The translations under genes and the position numbers were made by a program. From the NCBI GenBank assembly GCA_020205615.1, contig CM035165.1:34073544-34137543 (forward strand): 64,000 bases of DNA. The letters run 5' to 3'. Source of the stretch: Panax quinquefolius (taxonomy: Eukaryota > Streptophyta > Magnoliopsida > Apiales > Araliaceae). Positions within the stretch are counted from its first letter, which is position 1. Each line of letters opens with the position of its first letter. Shown here piece by piece: positions 12,061 through 25,710 of the stretch. Below the pieces are notes generated by a model. It searched no databases and was not told the DNA's origin. It saw nothing but the letters and a program-made list of their open reading frames with translations.

Positions 12061-13950
12061 TGTTAGGTTTGTAATATTCAAAGAACGATCAAATTGCACA
12101 AATTAAAATGGAGCGTGTAAAATCGAGTTTAAAAAATTTACAAACCATATACGGATCATCCTTTATGCACAATTATTAATTAAGCGAAAAATAAAGAATA
12201 AAATCATACCCTTGAAGATCGAGCTTCCTCGGATACAAGTTCACCTCCAAATCCTTTCGCGTTCAACTTGAATCCACGGGTTTTGTTCCTTCCTTTGATC
12301 AACGTTAGCCACCCATATGTTTGGCCTCTGAGGTGATCCACCAAGGAAGAATAGAATTTCAAATTCAAGAAGGGTATTGGCTCAAACCCTAGTTTTCTAT
12401 CTACTATAGAAAAAGGTGTACTCTCCAACAAATTGGAATTATGTAAGTAGTTGTTAAAAATCAACAACCCCCACACCCATAATAAGACTCCTCTTATTTA
12501 TAGATGTGGGCAACCCACCTTAACAATTAAGGAATTGGGTTTTATTTAATTAATTAAATTCTTTTAATTAATTAAGCTCCTAATCTTATTAGGGATAATT
12601 AATTAAACTCCTTTAACTAATTTTCCTCCTAATCCAATTAGGAATAAATGAGAGTACTTATATTAAATTAATTCCTAAACTCTTTTAGAAATTAAAATAA
12701 TAATAATTGTAATAATATTAATAAGACTCCTCTTATTAATTTATATTTAATATTTCTAAAATATTAAATAATAAATATTAAGCTATTTAATTTATTCTAT
12801 CACCATAGATTAAATTAAATATACATAACATATTATTACGATTATGCCATTAACTTCTTAAATAATTATTCTTCCTTTTATGGTGTGACCCTTTAGGTTC
12901 TCCATATTAAACCTAGTTGTGAATAAATCAATTAGAACAATTCTAATCTTATTTAAATAAATAAATTAAATAATTAATTTATTTAAATAAATAATATTTA
13001 TTCTCTGATAGGGATAAGCCTCTCTAGCGATCAACGACTTTCCGGATAATATAGATTTCAACATTAATCATTAAAGAACCTTTGAGTAAATAGTTCGTGT
13101 ACAATTCAATCCTTCCACCATCTGATGTCCCGATTAAATATAAGGCATGGAATTCTTTGTCAAGTCTTATTTTATTTAATTATATGTATTTCGACTCTTA
13201 AATGCCTGACTCCAAATAATGCAAATTAGAAACTCCTTTCTAATTTCATTACGCGCTTAACCCAAGGACTCTTTGGGTTGTCATTTATCGAATCACATAG
13301 GACATTTCTCTTCTTTTATTAGAAGTGGTAGATTCTTTATTGATCATACATTATCTCCATGTACAACTTATTATACCCAAGCATACCCTTTGATATACCC
13401 TAAGGGTCTTAAGGAATAAGTCAAGTATAACTCATCATACACAAAGATCTTATGATGATCTCAAGTCCAAGGATTACTTGTCTTCTACTATCACTACAGA
13501 AATTCTATTGACGAAAAAATAAAACTCCATTAGGTATTCCTTAGCGAGCCACGTTCGATGAACTTATTCTCTAATAAGCACCTACATACTTGCTTTAGTG
13601 TCTCCACACAAATGATCATGAGATCAATCATCCTCATCCATGAAATGAAGCAACGTATGTACCCGATCTATCCCGATTCACTAATCCCCAATTTAGTAAT
13701 CCAATGATTGGGAACTATTTTAGTTTTTAAGCTTTCTAAAATTTAGATCTCATTAGAATGATCATCATCATTATTCTAAAAGCATTGCTTAAAACTATGG
13801 GTTTATCACGTATTATAAAACAACATCATCGTGTAGATAATTAAAAGCCTTTAATAAATTAATACTTTTTATTAATAAATGAATAAGATTATTACAAAGT
13901 ATATATGCTTTATCATCAAACATGATTGGCTTGTGTGCATACTACTTTCA
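12061..13950 (-). repeat. E2 3' LTR (left copy)
   Basis: On the plus strand it starts TGTTAGGTTTGTAATATTC and ends ATACTACTTTCA. A TATAAATA box on the minus strand sits at 12495-12502. Closely similar to 19473-21359. It is followed at 13951 by atctcccacttgcac, the complement of the copia polypurine tract. Confidence 0.9.
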
Positions 13951-16190
13951 ATCTCCCACTTGCACTAAAGCCCGATCGTCGTGGTATCTTATACTCTTCT
14001 TCTCTAAAGTGGCGATTATCCTGCTTTGTTGGATAAGCTTTAGTTAATGGATATGTAATGTTGTTCATGAGAGTCCACTATCTCTATAGTGATTTCCCAT
14101 CTTTCAATGATTCTAATAATCAAATGAAAGTGCCACAACACATGTTTAGATCCAAGATGAGACTTAGGAACTATTCTGGTTACGTAATGAACTTTTAATC
14201 CAAACAATCAACTTGCGACTTCATTTATAGCTATATACTTTGTCTTTATCACTAAACCAAAGAACTCTTTCTTTGTTTGGAACCTTTCAATTCAACTGCA
14301 CCACCGTTCAAGGTAACACTTTACCTTAAAGTGGATTTTACGTCGTCTTGGTTTGTGCGAAAAACTTGAGTCTCATTAAGCCCTCTAGTTTTAATTCGGA
14401 CCCACCATGTATATGATCACATCCTTAGTCTTGGGTTAAGAACTTTAAGATGTTTTTCAACGACTCATAGTGAACTTCTCCGAATATGGTGATCGACATC
14501 GGTCTCGTACATTTCATTGCATACATGATTGTCACTCATGCGACCTCTCTTTTTCGAGAGTCTGTGGGGACTATTAAGAGATACACTCCATAGCTCATCG
14601 ACATGAGACATCTCTTGGAGTTTGCCATGCTAAACGACTTTAGCATCAAATGAATATCGTTCCTTGGGTTATGTCGAGCATCCTCTTAAATCTATCTATA
14701 TAGATTTATATCCCCAATTAAGATACTCTTCCCAAATCATTCATGGAGGAATTTTTAGACAACTTTATCTTTCTTGATTGTAGCATTGGTATGTCATTCC
14801 TTATCCGTAGTATATCAACATATAATATTAGAATGTCACGATGCTCCCAATGACCTTTTTGTACACACTAGGTTCATTCTTATTTTTGATAAAATCAAAC
14901 TCTTTTGATTGCCTCATCAAAACGAATGTTCCATATTTGAAAACTTGCTTGATCCATTTCTCTAAGTGTATACAACACTTACCTCATCGTATATATGGAT
15001 CATCATCTTACATGATGTATACCTCATCATCATCATCTATGATGAATCCATACCTCCTAGGTATCTTTGGTACTATTCGGTTTATGATTCGGTTGTGGTG
15101 AATGAATAGAATTACATCTACGAGTTCCTCTTATTTGACTTATAGTATTTTGTGGTTCTTGAACTCTTGAAGATCTATTATCCTCCACACTAGCCCCTTG
15201 AATGATAAACACCTTTATCTTAGAATGCGTGTGTTTCACAACAAACACCTTTTTGCTAAAGTAGGATTATAGAACATATACCTAAACTTACTTTAGGATG
15301 TCCCACAAATCATACTTGTCAAATCTTGTCCCAAGCTTATCCTTTGAAACCTTTTCACATAAGTTGGACAACCCTTATCTTAACATACTTAAGATTAGGA
15401 ATCCTCCACATCCATAACTTTTATGGAGTCTTGGGGTTGGATTTTGAGGTTACCATTTTAAATGATATGTCACGACCATTTCTAGGACATTATCCCGAAG
15501 GATCTTTGGAATGTCGGTAAAATCATTATGGACCACACATATCCCAACAAGTCTGATTTTTCATTCGGATACATCAATCAATTATTGCGTGTCGGGATGT
15601 GTCCATTATGAAAAAATCATTTGAGATGATCTAGAAACTTATTGCACAAGTATTTATTCCTTGATCTAATCAAAGAATCTTAATACTTTGTCAATTTGTT
15701 TCATTTACGATTCTTTGAACCTTTCAATAATTCACACTTGTATTCAACAAATACACACATTCAACTCTTTGAATGATCATCTCCTTTTCTTATACTAGTT
15801 TGTTCAATTTGCAAAATATATTTTTCACGTAAAGTCAGTATACAAAATCCATTAAGTAATATTCGGTTCTATACTGAAACATTATTATTATAAATAGAAC
15901 AACAATTGTTTCTTAATTATAATACCAAAGATTTCATTGTCCAACAATAAAATGGAAATAATATTTTAACAAGAACTGAATCTGATAACAACTTATTGAC
16001 TTAATAGATTTGCCGTGTAGGCATTGCTAAACTATAAGTTTCTATATGGCTAATATGGCAACCTTTGCTTTCATTTCCACACATAGGATTACTTATATTT
16101 GTTTAGCTTTCTACTTACTTTTTGGTCCTTCATAAATCTATATTTATGATAACCAAAAGTCGGTATCCAATACCCAAGTAGAACCTTGAC
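13951..16190 (-). pseudogene. E2 pol remnant
   Basis: Collinear in reverse with 21365-23433 of E1. It holds the linker RYGFIIDDDDEV-like sequence (around 15020-15060), a decayed palm-domain segment downstream of the catalytic motif and a degraded RNase H end. There are many frameshifts. As in E1, the first half of integrase and most of the RT domain are missing, so this copy could not supply its own enzymes. Confidence 0.7.
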
Positions 16191-17000
16191 TTAAAGAAAA
16201 TTTTATTTTAAATCATGAACAAATTTGTATTTATAACCAAAACTTCACTAAAGCTTCTTTGGTTAGCCTCTTTGCAAGATGCTTCTTGCGATTTCTTTCC
16301 GATGTCCGGGCTTATTGCGGTGGAAGCAAACTCCTTTGCTATCCATATCGATTTTGTTCTTATTATCCTTTGTTTTGGCCTTTTCTATTTACCTTCTTTA
16401 GAATCATTCTTCTTTTGGAAGATCCTTTTGCCCCTACTAATAAGACTTGATCTTTCTTGGTTGGAAAGTGACTCTCAACATTTTTCAATATGTTAAGCAA
16501 ATCGGTGAAGGCGATATCTAGCTTGTTCATATGAAAAATTCACAACAATTAATGAAAAGAGTCCGGGGTGAGTGCGAGATCAAATCTTGGCTCAACTCTC
16601 CATCCATGACAAAAAACAGTTGTCTAATTGATCAATCAAATTGATTATGTTAAGAACTTTTTATGCATCTTATAGTGCCATTGGCCATTCTAGATCGGAA
16701 GAGCTCCTTGATATCGATATCTATCGGTCCTACTTTCCTCACCATCAACTACTTGATGTGCGGGAATATAGTAGGAAGCATCCATAGTTTCATCTTGTGT
16801 TGAAGCTCGTTACTCGTGGATCTGAGCATGATGCGTTGAGCCAGTGTGCATCATCTTGCCACTTTCTAAAAGTAGCAATCTCTTCCTCGGAGGCATTATG
16901 CGCAACCATTCTTGAGGATAGGCGTATTAAGGACATAAGATAGCTTTTGACTATGAGAACTATTCTCAAATTCCTTAACCAATCCATTTAATTGATTAGA
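16190..17000 (-). pseudogene. E2 gag remnant
   Basis: On the minus strand from about 16987 it reads MDWLRNLRIVLIVKSYLMSL, then SEEEIATFRKWQDDAHW. It is the same gag as in E1 with different frameshifts. The zinc-knuckle area is near 16300. It sits right after the leader, as expected for copia order. Confidence 0.75.
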
Positions 17001-17254
17001 TTAATTTAGCATCTAATATGCTTTCAGCGATGATAGTAATTTAGACATTGTAAAATTACGTAAATGAATTTGTAATTAACAACATTTTAACATACATTCT
17101 TTTATTAATTACCAAAATAAATTAGGTCTTGTTTTAAATTGGTATCTCCCACTATTTTCTTCAAACTATATTACCCTCACTTATATAGTTAAATAAAATC
17201 TAATTAAAGATTTGCTTTAGTGAGAATAAGGATCCCATTTCAAATGTATATAGC

Positions 17255-17545
17255 CTTGTGGTGACACAACAAACTATATATAAATAAATAGGTGAGACAA
17301 CTTTTGTCAATTACATCAACTATCAACTCCTTTTCTTTTGCCTCTTAGATTATTTTGATCAGTGGTGGCACATCCAAGAATCAAAATTATCCAAGTTAAG
17401 TCCGACCTAGCACTCCATATATTCAAAAAGAAAAATATCATCCTTGTGGTGACCTGACAAAATAATATTGTTCAATTTTCTTTATAAGCATCAAATGTGA
17501 TAAATTAACATCTTAAATACTTAATACTTGCCTTGTGGTGACACA
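17255..17545 (-). repeat. Three copies of the hairpin motif in the E2 leader
   Basis: CCTTGTGGTGACACAACAA (reverse of the E1 motif) at about 17255 and 17530; a third, damaged copy (ccttgtggtgacctgaca) is near 17441. Spacing matches the E1 copies, so the three-copy layout predates the split of E1 and E2. Confidence 0.75.
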
Positions 17546-18480
17546 ACAAACTCATATTAAATATTTAATACTCTATTAATTTTATCATGCTAGAAAAGCG
17601 ACGTTCGATATTCCAAATATCTTTGAGCGCTTAGGACTTAATATAAAAATTTGAGGGGTTTGTTATTAATTTGTCTCATCTTGTTTAAGCGTACGTACAT
17701 ATATATATATATAAAATACGCGTCATATTAATTAACATCGAAGCATGTTTGCATAATATATAATATATATATAGTATAAGCATGCATATAGAATACTTAT
17801 ATTCTACGGATTGATTATGGACTTTTATTCTAGTTTGGTTCACTAGAGCCACCAAGTGAACCAAAAATTCAAACCCCAGGGTGCAAGAAATAATATTTAA
17901 ATATAACTATTACATTTAAACTTGGGCTCCATTACAAAACGGGTCTTGAAGCGCTCCTTGCTCCTTGATCTCTCTAATTTTTCAAAATTAATTCTAACTA
18001 TTTCTATTACAAAACTATTTAAAATAAATAGAAACCTTGATCGTGATCGAGGGAAATACATAGGAGGAAATAGAATTTACATTAAGAAAAATTAGAGAAG
18101 GCAGTCTGTGAGACCCCATTTAATAAAACCCATACATTCATACATCCAACTAAAATAAAATCCAATCGCATTGGTCGATAGTCCATAATCAATCCCATTT
18201 ATTATCATACACATCATCATATGCATCGATAAATAACATTCATCCTATGAATAATAAACATTTAATATATATATTGATATCATTTAATGGGCAAATTTAG
18301 TTAGTATAAAATCTAATTTTGAATCAAAATAAACTCCTTTATTTTAATCCAAATTTAAATCAAAATAAAACTATTTTATTTTAATTTATCTAATTTTGAA
18401 TAAAATAAACTATTTTATTTTAATCAAAATCTTTAATCAAAATAAACTCCTTTATTTTAATTAATTATGGAATCGATTCC

Positions 18481-18513
<33 letters not shown>

Positions 18514-19073
18514 TTAATTAAAATAAACTCTTTTATTTTAATTAATTATGGAATCCAATTCCATGTAATAAAAAAAAACTTTAATTAAAATAAATTCTTT
18601 TGTTTTAATTAATTATGGAATCGAATTCCATGTAAAAAAAAATCTTTTATTAAAGGAAAAACGGATATTCTTTCCTAATCACAAATAAACTTCTTTATTT
18701 TGAATAATATGAAATCATATTTCATATCTAAATAAACTCCTTTATTTAAGGAAATTGGATTCTCTTTCTATTCACAAATAAACTCCTTTATTTTGAATAA
18801 TATGAAATCTTATTTCATATCTAAATAAACTCCTTTATTTAAGGAAAAATAGAATCCAATTTCAACTCCAATTAGTTAGCATGGAATCCAATTCCAACTC
18901 AATTAGTTAGCATGAAATTCTAATTTTAAAATTAAAATAAATCTTTTATTTTTAAAATAAACCTTAAAATTAAAATAAACTTTTATTTTAATATTAAAAT
19001 AAACCTTTATTTTAAGATTAAAATAAACTTTTATTTTAAAATTAAAATTATTAAGAATATAATATATATATAT

Positions 19074-19109
<36 letters not shown>

Positions 19110-19317
19110 ATAAAGAACCAAATATATAATATATATTAATTTGAAATCCTTGATTTATTGTATTATTAATTTTGGCCCATTTTGTTTTGTTGATTTGTTT
19201 ATTAGCACACGGAATAATTGCTAACATATATATCATATATTAGTTATAATATATAATTAACATCGAAAATTGAGACCATAGAATTTAAATTTACATAATC
19301 ATAATTTATAGAAAAAA

Positions 19318-19349
<32 letters not shown>

Positions 19350-19472
19350 ATTATTATAAATTTTATACTGATAAAATTACGCCCAAAAAATTGTTACAAA
19401 CACATATCAATATACATATCAAATTAAAAACAATTAATAATTAGCATAAAGGTTTGGCTCTCGATGCCCTTT

Positions 19473-21359
19473 ATTAGGTTTGTAATATTCAAAAACGCAA
19501 TCAAATTGCATAAAATTAAGCGAGCGTGTAAAATCGAGTTTAAAAAAATTACAAACCATATACCCGGATCATCCTTTATGCACAATTATTAATTAAACGA
19601 AAAAATAAAGAATAAAATCATACCCTTGAAGATCGAGCTTCCTCGTGCAAGTTCACCTCCAAATCCTTTTCGCGTTCAACTTGAATCCACCGGGTTTTGT
19701 TCCTTCCTTTGATCAACGTTAGCCACCCATATGTTTTGGCCTCTGGGGTGATCCACCAGGAAGAATAATAGAATTCAAGAATAAGGGTGGTTGGCTCAAA
19801 CCTAGTTTTTCTATCTCTATAGAAAAAAGCGTGTCTTCTCTCCAACAAATTGGAATTATGTAAGTAGTTGTTAAAAGTCAACAACCCCCACACCCATAAT
19901 AAGACTCCTCTTATTTATAGATGTTGGCAACCCACCTTAACAATTAAGGAATTGGGTTTTATTTAATTAATTAAATTCTTTTAATTAATTAAGCTCCTTA
20001 AACTTATTAGGGATAATTAATTAAACTCCTTTAACTAATTTTCCTCCTAATCCTATTAGGAATAAATGAGAGTACTTATATTAAATTAATTCCTAAACTC
20101 TTTTAGAAATTAAAATAATAATAATTGTAATAATATTAATAAGACTCCTCTTATTAATTTATATTTAATATTTCTAAAATATTAAATAATAAATATTAAA
20201 CTATTTAATTTATTCTATCACCATAGATTAAATTAAATATACATAACATATATTATTACGATTATGCCATTAACTTCTTAAATAATTATTCTTCCTTTTA
20301 TGGTGTGACCCTTTAGGTTCTCCATATTAAGCAGGTTGTGAATAAATCAATTAGAACAATTCTAATCTTATTTAAATAAATAAATTAAACAATTAATTTA
20401 TTTAAATAAATAATATTTATTCTACAATAGGGATAAGTCTCCTAGCGATCAACGACTTTCCGGATAATATAGATTTCAACATTAATCATTAAAGAACCTT
20501 TGAGTAAATAGTTCTGCAAATCTGATTCAATCCTTCCACCATACAATGTCCCGATTAAATATAAGACATGAAATTCTTTGTCGAGTCTTATTTTATTTAA
20601 TTATATGTATTTCGACTCTTAAATGCACAACTCCAAATAATGCAAATTAGAAACTCCTTTCTAATTTCATTACGCCTTAACCCGAGGACTCTTGAGTTTG
20701 TCATTTATCGAATCACATAGGACATTTCTCTTCTTTTATTAGAAGTGGTAGATTCTTTATTGATCATACATTATCTCCATGTATAACTTATTATACCCAA
20801 GCATACCCTTTGATATACCCTCGGGGTCTTAAGGAATAAGTCAAAGTATAACTCATCATACACAAGATACTATGATGATCTCAAGTCCAAGGATTACTTG
20901 TCTTCTATCACTACTGAGAATTCTATTGACGACAGCAAATAAAACTCCATTAGGTATTCCTTAGCGAGCCACGTTCGATGAACTTATTCTCTAATAAGCA
21001 CCTACATACTTGCTTTAGTGTCTTCACACAAATGATCGTGAGATCAATCATCCTCATCGATGAGCAAACAACGTATGTAATCTATCCGGATTCACTAATC
21101 CCCAATTTAGTAATCCAATGATTGGGAACTATTTTAGTTTTAAGCTTTCTAAGAATTTAGATCTCATTAGAATGATCATCATCATTATTCTAAAAGCATT
21201 GCTTAAAACTATGGGTTTATCACATATTATAAAACGACATCATGTAGATAATTAAAAGCCTTTAATAAATTAATACTTTTTATTAATAAATGATTAAGAT
21301 TATTCTGAAGTATATGCTTTATCATCAAACATGATTGGCTTGTGTGCATACTACTTTCA
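19473..21359 (-). repeat. E2 5' LTR (right copy)
   Basis: Starts tattaggtttgtaat (TG changed to TA relative to the other copy) and ends ctactttca. The adjoining minus-strand primer site at about 19453-19470 reads ggcatcgagagccaaacc, close to the complement of initiator tRNA-Met. Next to it are a long T-run (19325-19350) and (TA)n at 19066-19108. Confidence 0.88.
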
Positions 21360-21364
21360 AGTTA

Positions 21365-23433
21365 AACAAAGATAAGTAATCCTATGTGTAGAAAATGAAG
21401 CAAAGGTTGCTGCATTAGCTATAGAAACTTATAGTTTAGCAGATTTACTACAAAAAATCTATTAAGTCGATAAGTTGTTATTGTATTCCAATTCTTGTTA
21501 GAAACATTATTTCCATTTTATTGTTGAAATATAAAATTTTTGATATTATAATTAAGAACAATTGTTGTTACATTTATAATAATAATGTTTAATATAAACT
21601 GAATATTACTTAATGGATTTTGTATACTTGACTTACGTGGAAAATTATTTTATAAATTGAACAAACTAATATAAGAAAAGAAGATGATCATTTAAAGAGT
21701 TGAATGTATGTATTTGAAGAAATACAAGTGTGAATTATTTGAAAGGTTCAAAAAATTCAAAAGTGAAACAAATTGACAAAGTATTAAGATTCTTTGATTA
21801 GATCAAGGAATAAATACTTGTGTAATAAGTTTCTAGATCATCTCAAATGGTTTTCTCATAATGGACACATCCTGATACGTAATAATTGATTGATGTATCT
21901 GAATGGAAAAATCGTTACCTTGTTGTTGGACATGAGTGCGGTCCATAATGATTTTACCGACATTCCAAAGTATCCTTCTAGGGTCATATCCTAGAAATGG
22001 TTGCATATCTACGGAAAAGGTAACCTCAAAATCCATTTCCAAGACTCCATAAAGGTTATGGATAGGGAGGATTCTAATCTTAAGTATGTTAAGATAAGGG
22101 TTTGTCGAACTTATGTGAAAAGGTTTCAAAGGATAAGCTTGGGACAAAATTTGACATGTACTGATTTGTGGGACATCCTAAAAAGTAAGTTTAGGGCATA
22201 TGTTCTATAATCTTAGTTAGCAAAAGGTGTTTGTTGCGAAACACGCCTTACTAAGATAAAGGTGTTTATCATTGAAAGGGCTAGTGGGAGGATAATAGAT
22301 CTTGAAGAGTTCAAGAACCACAAAACACTATAAGTCAAATAAGAGGAACTCAGAGATAGACCTATTGTACCACAACCAGAATCGTAAATCGGAATAGTAC
22401 CAAAGATACCTAGGAGGTATGGATTCATCATAGATGATGATGATGAGGTACACATCATAGAAGATGATGATCGATTCACATCTGATGAGGTAAGAGTTCT
22501 AGTTCTAGTGTGAAAAAAAATATGGGTCAGGAAGCGTTATGACATTTCTAGTATTATATATTGATATACTACGGATAAGGAATAACATGCCAATGCTACA
22601 ATCAAGAAAGATAAAGTTGTCTAAACATTACTCCATGAATGATTTGGGAAGAGTATCATTATTGGGGATGCAAATCTATATAGATAGATTTAAAATGATG
22701 CTCAACTTAACCCAAGGAACGATATATTCATTTGATGCTAAAGTCGTTTAGCATGGAAAACTCAAAGAGATGTCTCGTGTCGTTGAGCTATGGAGTGTAT
22801 CTCTCTTAATAGTCCCCACGACTCACGAAAAGAGAGTCGCATGAGTGACAATCATGTATGCAATGAAATGTACGAGACACGATGTTGATCGGTCATATTA
22901 TGGAGAAGTTCACTATAAGTCGGTGAAAAACATCTTAAAGTGCTTAACCCAAGCACTAAGGATGTGATCATATTCATGGTGGGTCTAAATTAAAACTAGA
23001 GAGCTTAATGACTCAAGTTTTTCGAGACGGACCAAAATGATGAAAAAATCTACTTTAAGGTAAAAGCGTTATCTTGAGCAGGTGGTGCGATTGAATTGGA
23101 AAGGTTCCAAACAATGAAAGAGTTCTTTGGTTTAGTGATAAAAACAAAGTATATAGTTATAAATGAAGCTGCAAGTTGATTGTTTGGATTAAAAGTTCAT
23201 TACAGAACTAGGAATAGTTCCTAAGTCTCATCTTGGATCTAAGCATGTGTTGTGGCACTTTCATTTGATTATTAGAATCATTGAAAGATGGGAAATCACT
23301 ATAGAGATAGTGGATTCTCATGAACAACATTACATATCCATTAACTAAAGCTTATCCAACAGCAGGATAATCGTCACTTAGAGAAGAAGAGTATGAAATA
23401 CCATTAAGATTGACTTTAGTGCAAGTGGGAGAT
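21365..23433 (+). pseudogene. E1 pol remnant (right part)
   Basis: Resumes the protease frame after E2. It then reads an integrase C-part (around 21730-21960), the linker GASGRIIDLEE and RRYGFIIDD (about 22270-22440), the RT segment LVLYIDILRIRNNMPMLQ (from about 22545; the catalytic YVDD is lost), and RNase H phrases such as HVLWHFHLI (about 23245). The N-terminal half of integrase and the front of RT are absent. Frames are broken throughout. The polypurine tract gcaagtgggaga ends it. Confidence 0.75.
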
Positions 23434-25288
23434 TGAAAGTAGTATGCACACAAGCCAATTATGTTTGATGATAAAGCATATACTTTGTAACAATCTTATT
23501 CATTTATTAATAAAAGGTATTAATTTATTAAAGGCTTTTAATTATCTACATGATCTTTGTTTTATAATATGTGATAAACCCGTAGTTTTAAGCAATGCTT
23601 TTAGAATAATGATGATGATCATTCTAATGAGATCTAAATTCTTAGAAAGCTTAAAACTAAAATAGTTCCCAATCATTGGATTACTAAATTGGGGATTAGT
23701 GAATCCGGATAGATTGGTACATCGTTTAACTTGCTTTCATTGGATGAGGATGATTGATCTCATGATCATTTGTGTGGAGACACTAAAGCAAGTATGTAGG
23801 TGCTTATTAGAGAATAAGTTCATTTGAGCGTTGGCTCATTAAGGAATACCTAATGGAGTTTTACTTGCTGTCGATAGGAATTCACAGTAGTGATAGTAGT
23901 CTGAGTAATCCTTGGACTTGAGATCATCATAGTATCTTGTGTATGATGAGTTATACTTTGACTTATTCCTTAAGACCCTTAGGGTATATCAAAGGTATGC
24001 TTGGGTATAATAAGTTGTGCATGGAGATAATGTATGATCGATAAAGAATCTACCACTTCTAATAAAGAAGAAAATGTCTATGTGATTCGATAAATGACAA
24101 CCCAGTAGTCCTTGGCGGCGAGCGAATGAAATTAGAAAGGAGTTTCTAATTTGCATTATTTGAAGTTGTGCGTTTAAGGATCGAAATACATATAATTAAA
24201 TAAAATAAGACTTGTGAGAATTCCATATCTTATATTTAATTGGGACATTGTATGGTGGAAGGATTGAATTGTACGATAACTATTTACTCAAAGGTTCTTT
24301 AATGATTAATGTTGAAATCTATATTATCTGGAAAGTCGTTGATCGCTAGGGAGGCTTATCCTTATTGTAGAATAAATATTATTTATTTAAATAAATTAAT
24401 TGTTTAATTTATTTATTTAAATAAGATTAAAATTGTTACAATTGATTAATTCACAACCTAGGTTTAATATGGAGAACCTAAAGGGTCACACCATAAAAGG
24501 AAGAATAATTATTTAAGAAGTTAATGGCATAATCGTAATAATATAGAAAGTATATTTAATTTAATCTATGGTGATAGAATAAATTAAATAGCTTAATATT
24601 ATTATTTAATATTTTAGAAATATTAAATATAAATTAATAAGAGGAGTCTTATTAATATTATTACAATTATTATTATTTTAATTTCTAAAGAGTTTAGGAA
24701 TTAATTTAATATAAATATTCTCATTTATTCCTAATAGGATTAGGAGGAAAATTAGTTAAAGGAGTTTAATTAATTATCTCTAATAAGATTAGGGGAGCCC
24801 ATTTAATTAAAGAGTTTAATTAAATAATACCTTATTTTTATTAAATAAGGTTACTTGATATCTTTATAAGAGAGTCTTATATCGGATATCGGATGTTTAC
24901 GTAATAATTCGATTTGTGGGAGAATGCGCTCCTTTTCTATAGAGATAGAAAAACTAGGGTTTAGCCAACCACCCATTTTCTTGAATCTCTTATTCTTCCT
25001 TGGTGGATCACCTCTGAGGCCAAACACTTGGGTGGCTAACATTGATCGAAGGAAGGAACCAAACCCGTGAATTCAAGTTGAGCGAAAAGGATTTGGAGGT
25101 GAACTTGTACTGAGGAAGCTTCGATCTTCAGGGTATGATTTTATTCTTTATCTTTTCGTTTAATTAATTATTGTGCATAAAGGGTGATCCGGGTTTATGG
25201 TTTGTAAAACATTTTAAACTCTGATTTTTACACGTTTTCGCACTTTTTATGCAATTTGATTGCGTTCTTGAATATTACAAACCGAACA
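23434..25288 (+). repeat. E1 3' LTR
   Basis: Begins TGAAAGTAGTATGC right after the polypurine tract and ends accgaaca. Collinear with 6682-8529. After its end the interrupted outer LTR resumes with tatgtgttgttg. Confidence 0.9.
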
Positions 25289-25408
25289 TATGTGTTGTTG
25301 TATTTTGCACGATAATTGTTGTAATAAAGTTGTAGTTGTTTTCCGTACCATGTATTTGGCGACTCGGAATGGGTTGGATGGAATGGACCTATTTTGGGGG
25401 TCGTTACA
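25289..25408 (+). repeat. 5' LTR of outer element, right part
   Basis: The last 120 bases of the interrupted LTR, matching 29730-29845 of the 3' LTR (gtgttgttgtattttgcac ... ggggtcgttaca). The first bases, tatgt, are the E1 target-site copy. A degenerate tRNA-Met-type primer site (tgatatcgagcttagg) follows at about 25411. Confidence 0.9.
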
Positions 25409-25710
25409 TTTGATATCGAGCTTAGGGATATGATCTCTGGCGGAGATCAGGATTAGAACTAGGAGGGGAGAGATGAGTAAATCCTTCGCTAGTGTGTCCT
25501 ACCTAAGCTTAATTGTTGGTCGATCATAATATACGGATATTATGTGATATGTTAATTTGCTTAATTAACCCTTATTTTATGACATGTTGAGAATGGCGGT
25601 AAGAATGCTAACAATGGAGTGAATGAGGCGTGGGATACCTCTAATCACTAACCATGATAATGTGATATCAAACGAAGAAGGAATTAGAGATATCCATGTG
25701 GTGAGTGAAG

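Larger units (their letters stand above)
12061..21359 (-). mobile_element. Ty1/copia element E2, same family as E1, inserted in it in reverse
   Basis: Perfect 5-bp TSD, AGTTA, at 12056-12060 and 21360-21364. The LTRs are 12061-13950 and 19473-21359, about 1.89 kb each. Read on the minus strand the order is LTR (19473-21359), primer site (about 19453-19470), leader (about 17000-19450), gag remnant, other pol remnants, polypurine tract (about 13951-13965), LTR. The interior is 5.52 kb, nearly the same as E1, and collinear with it. The E1 target site can be rebuilt by comparing the flanks with the matching place in E2 (about 16120 in reverse). Confidence 0.92.
6682..25288 (+). mobile_element. 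Ty1/copia element E1, inserted in the outer 5' LTR and split by E2
   Basis: Two LTRs in direct orientation: 6682-8529 and 23434-25288, starting TGAAAGTAGTATGC and ending TTACAAACCGAACA or similar. The flanks are TATAT (6677-6681) and TATGT (25289-25293), a TSD with one mismatch. A primer site resembling tRNA-iMet (tggcatcgagccc, about 8531) follows the 5' LTR. The polypurine tract gcaagtgggaga precedes the 3' LTR. The interior is about 5.6 kb once E2 is removed: a 2.6-kb non-coding leader, then decayed gag, protease, partial integrase and RT/RNase H remnants. Confidence 0.92.
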
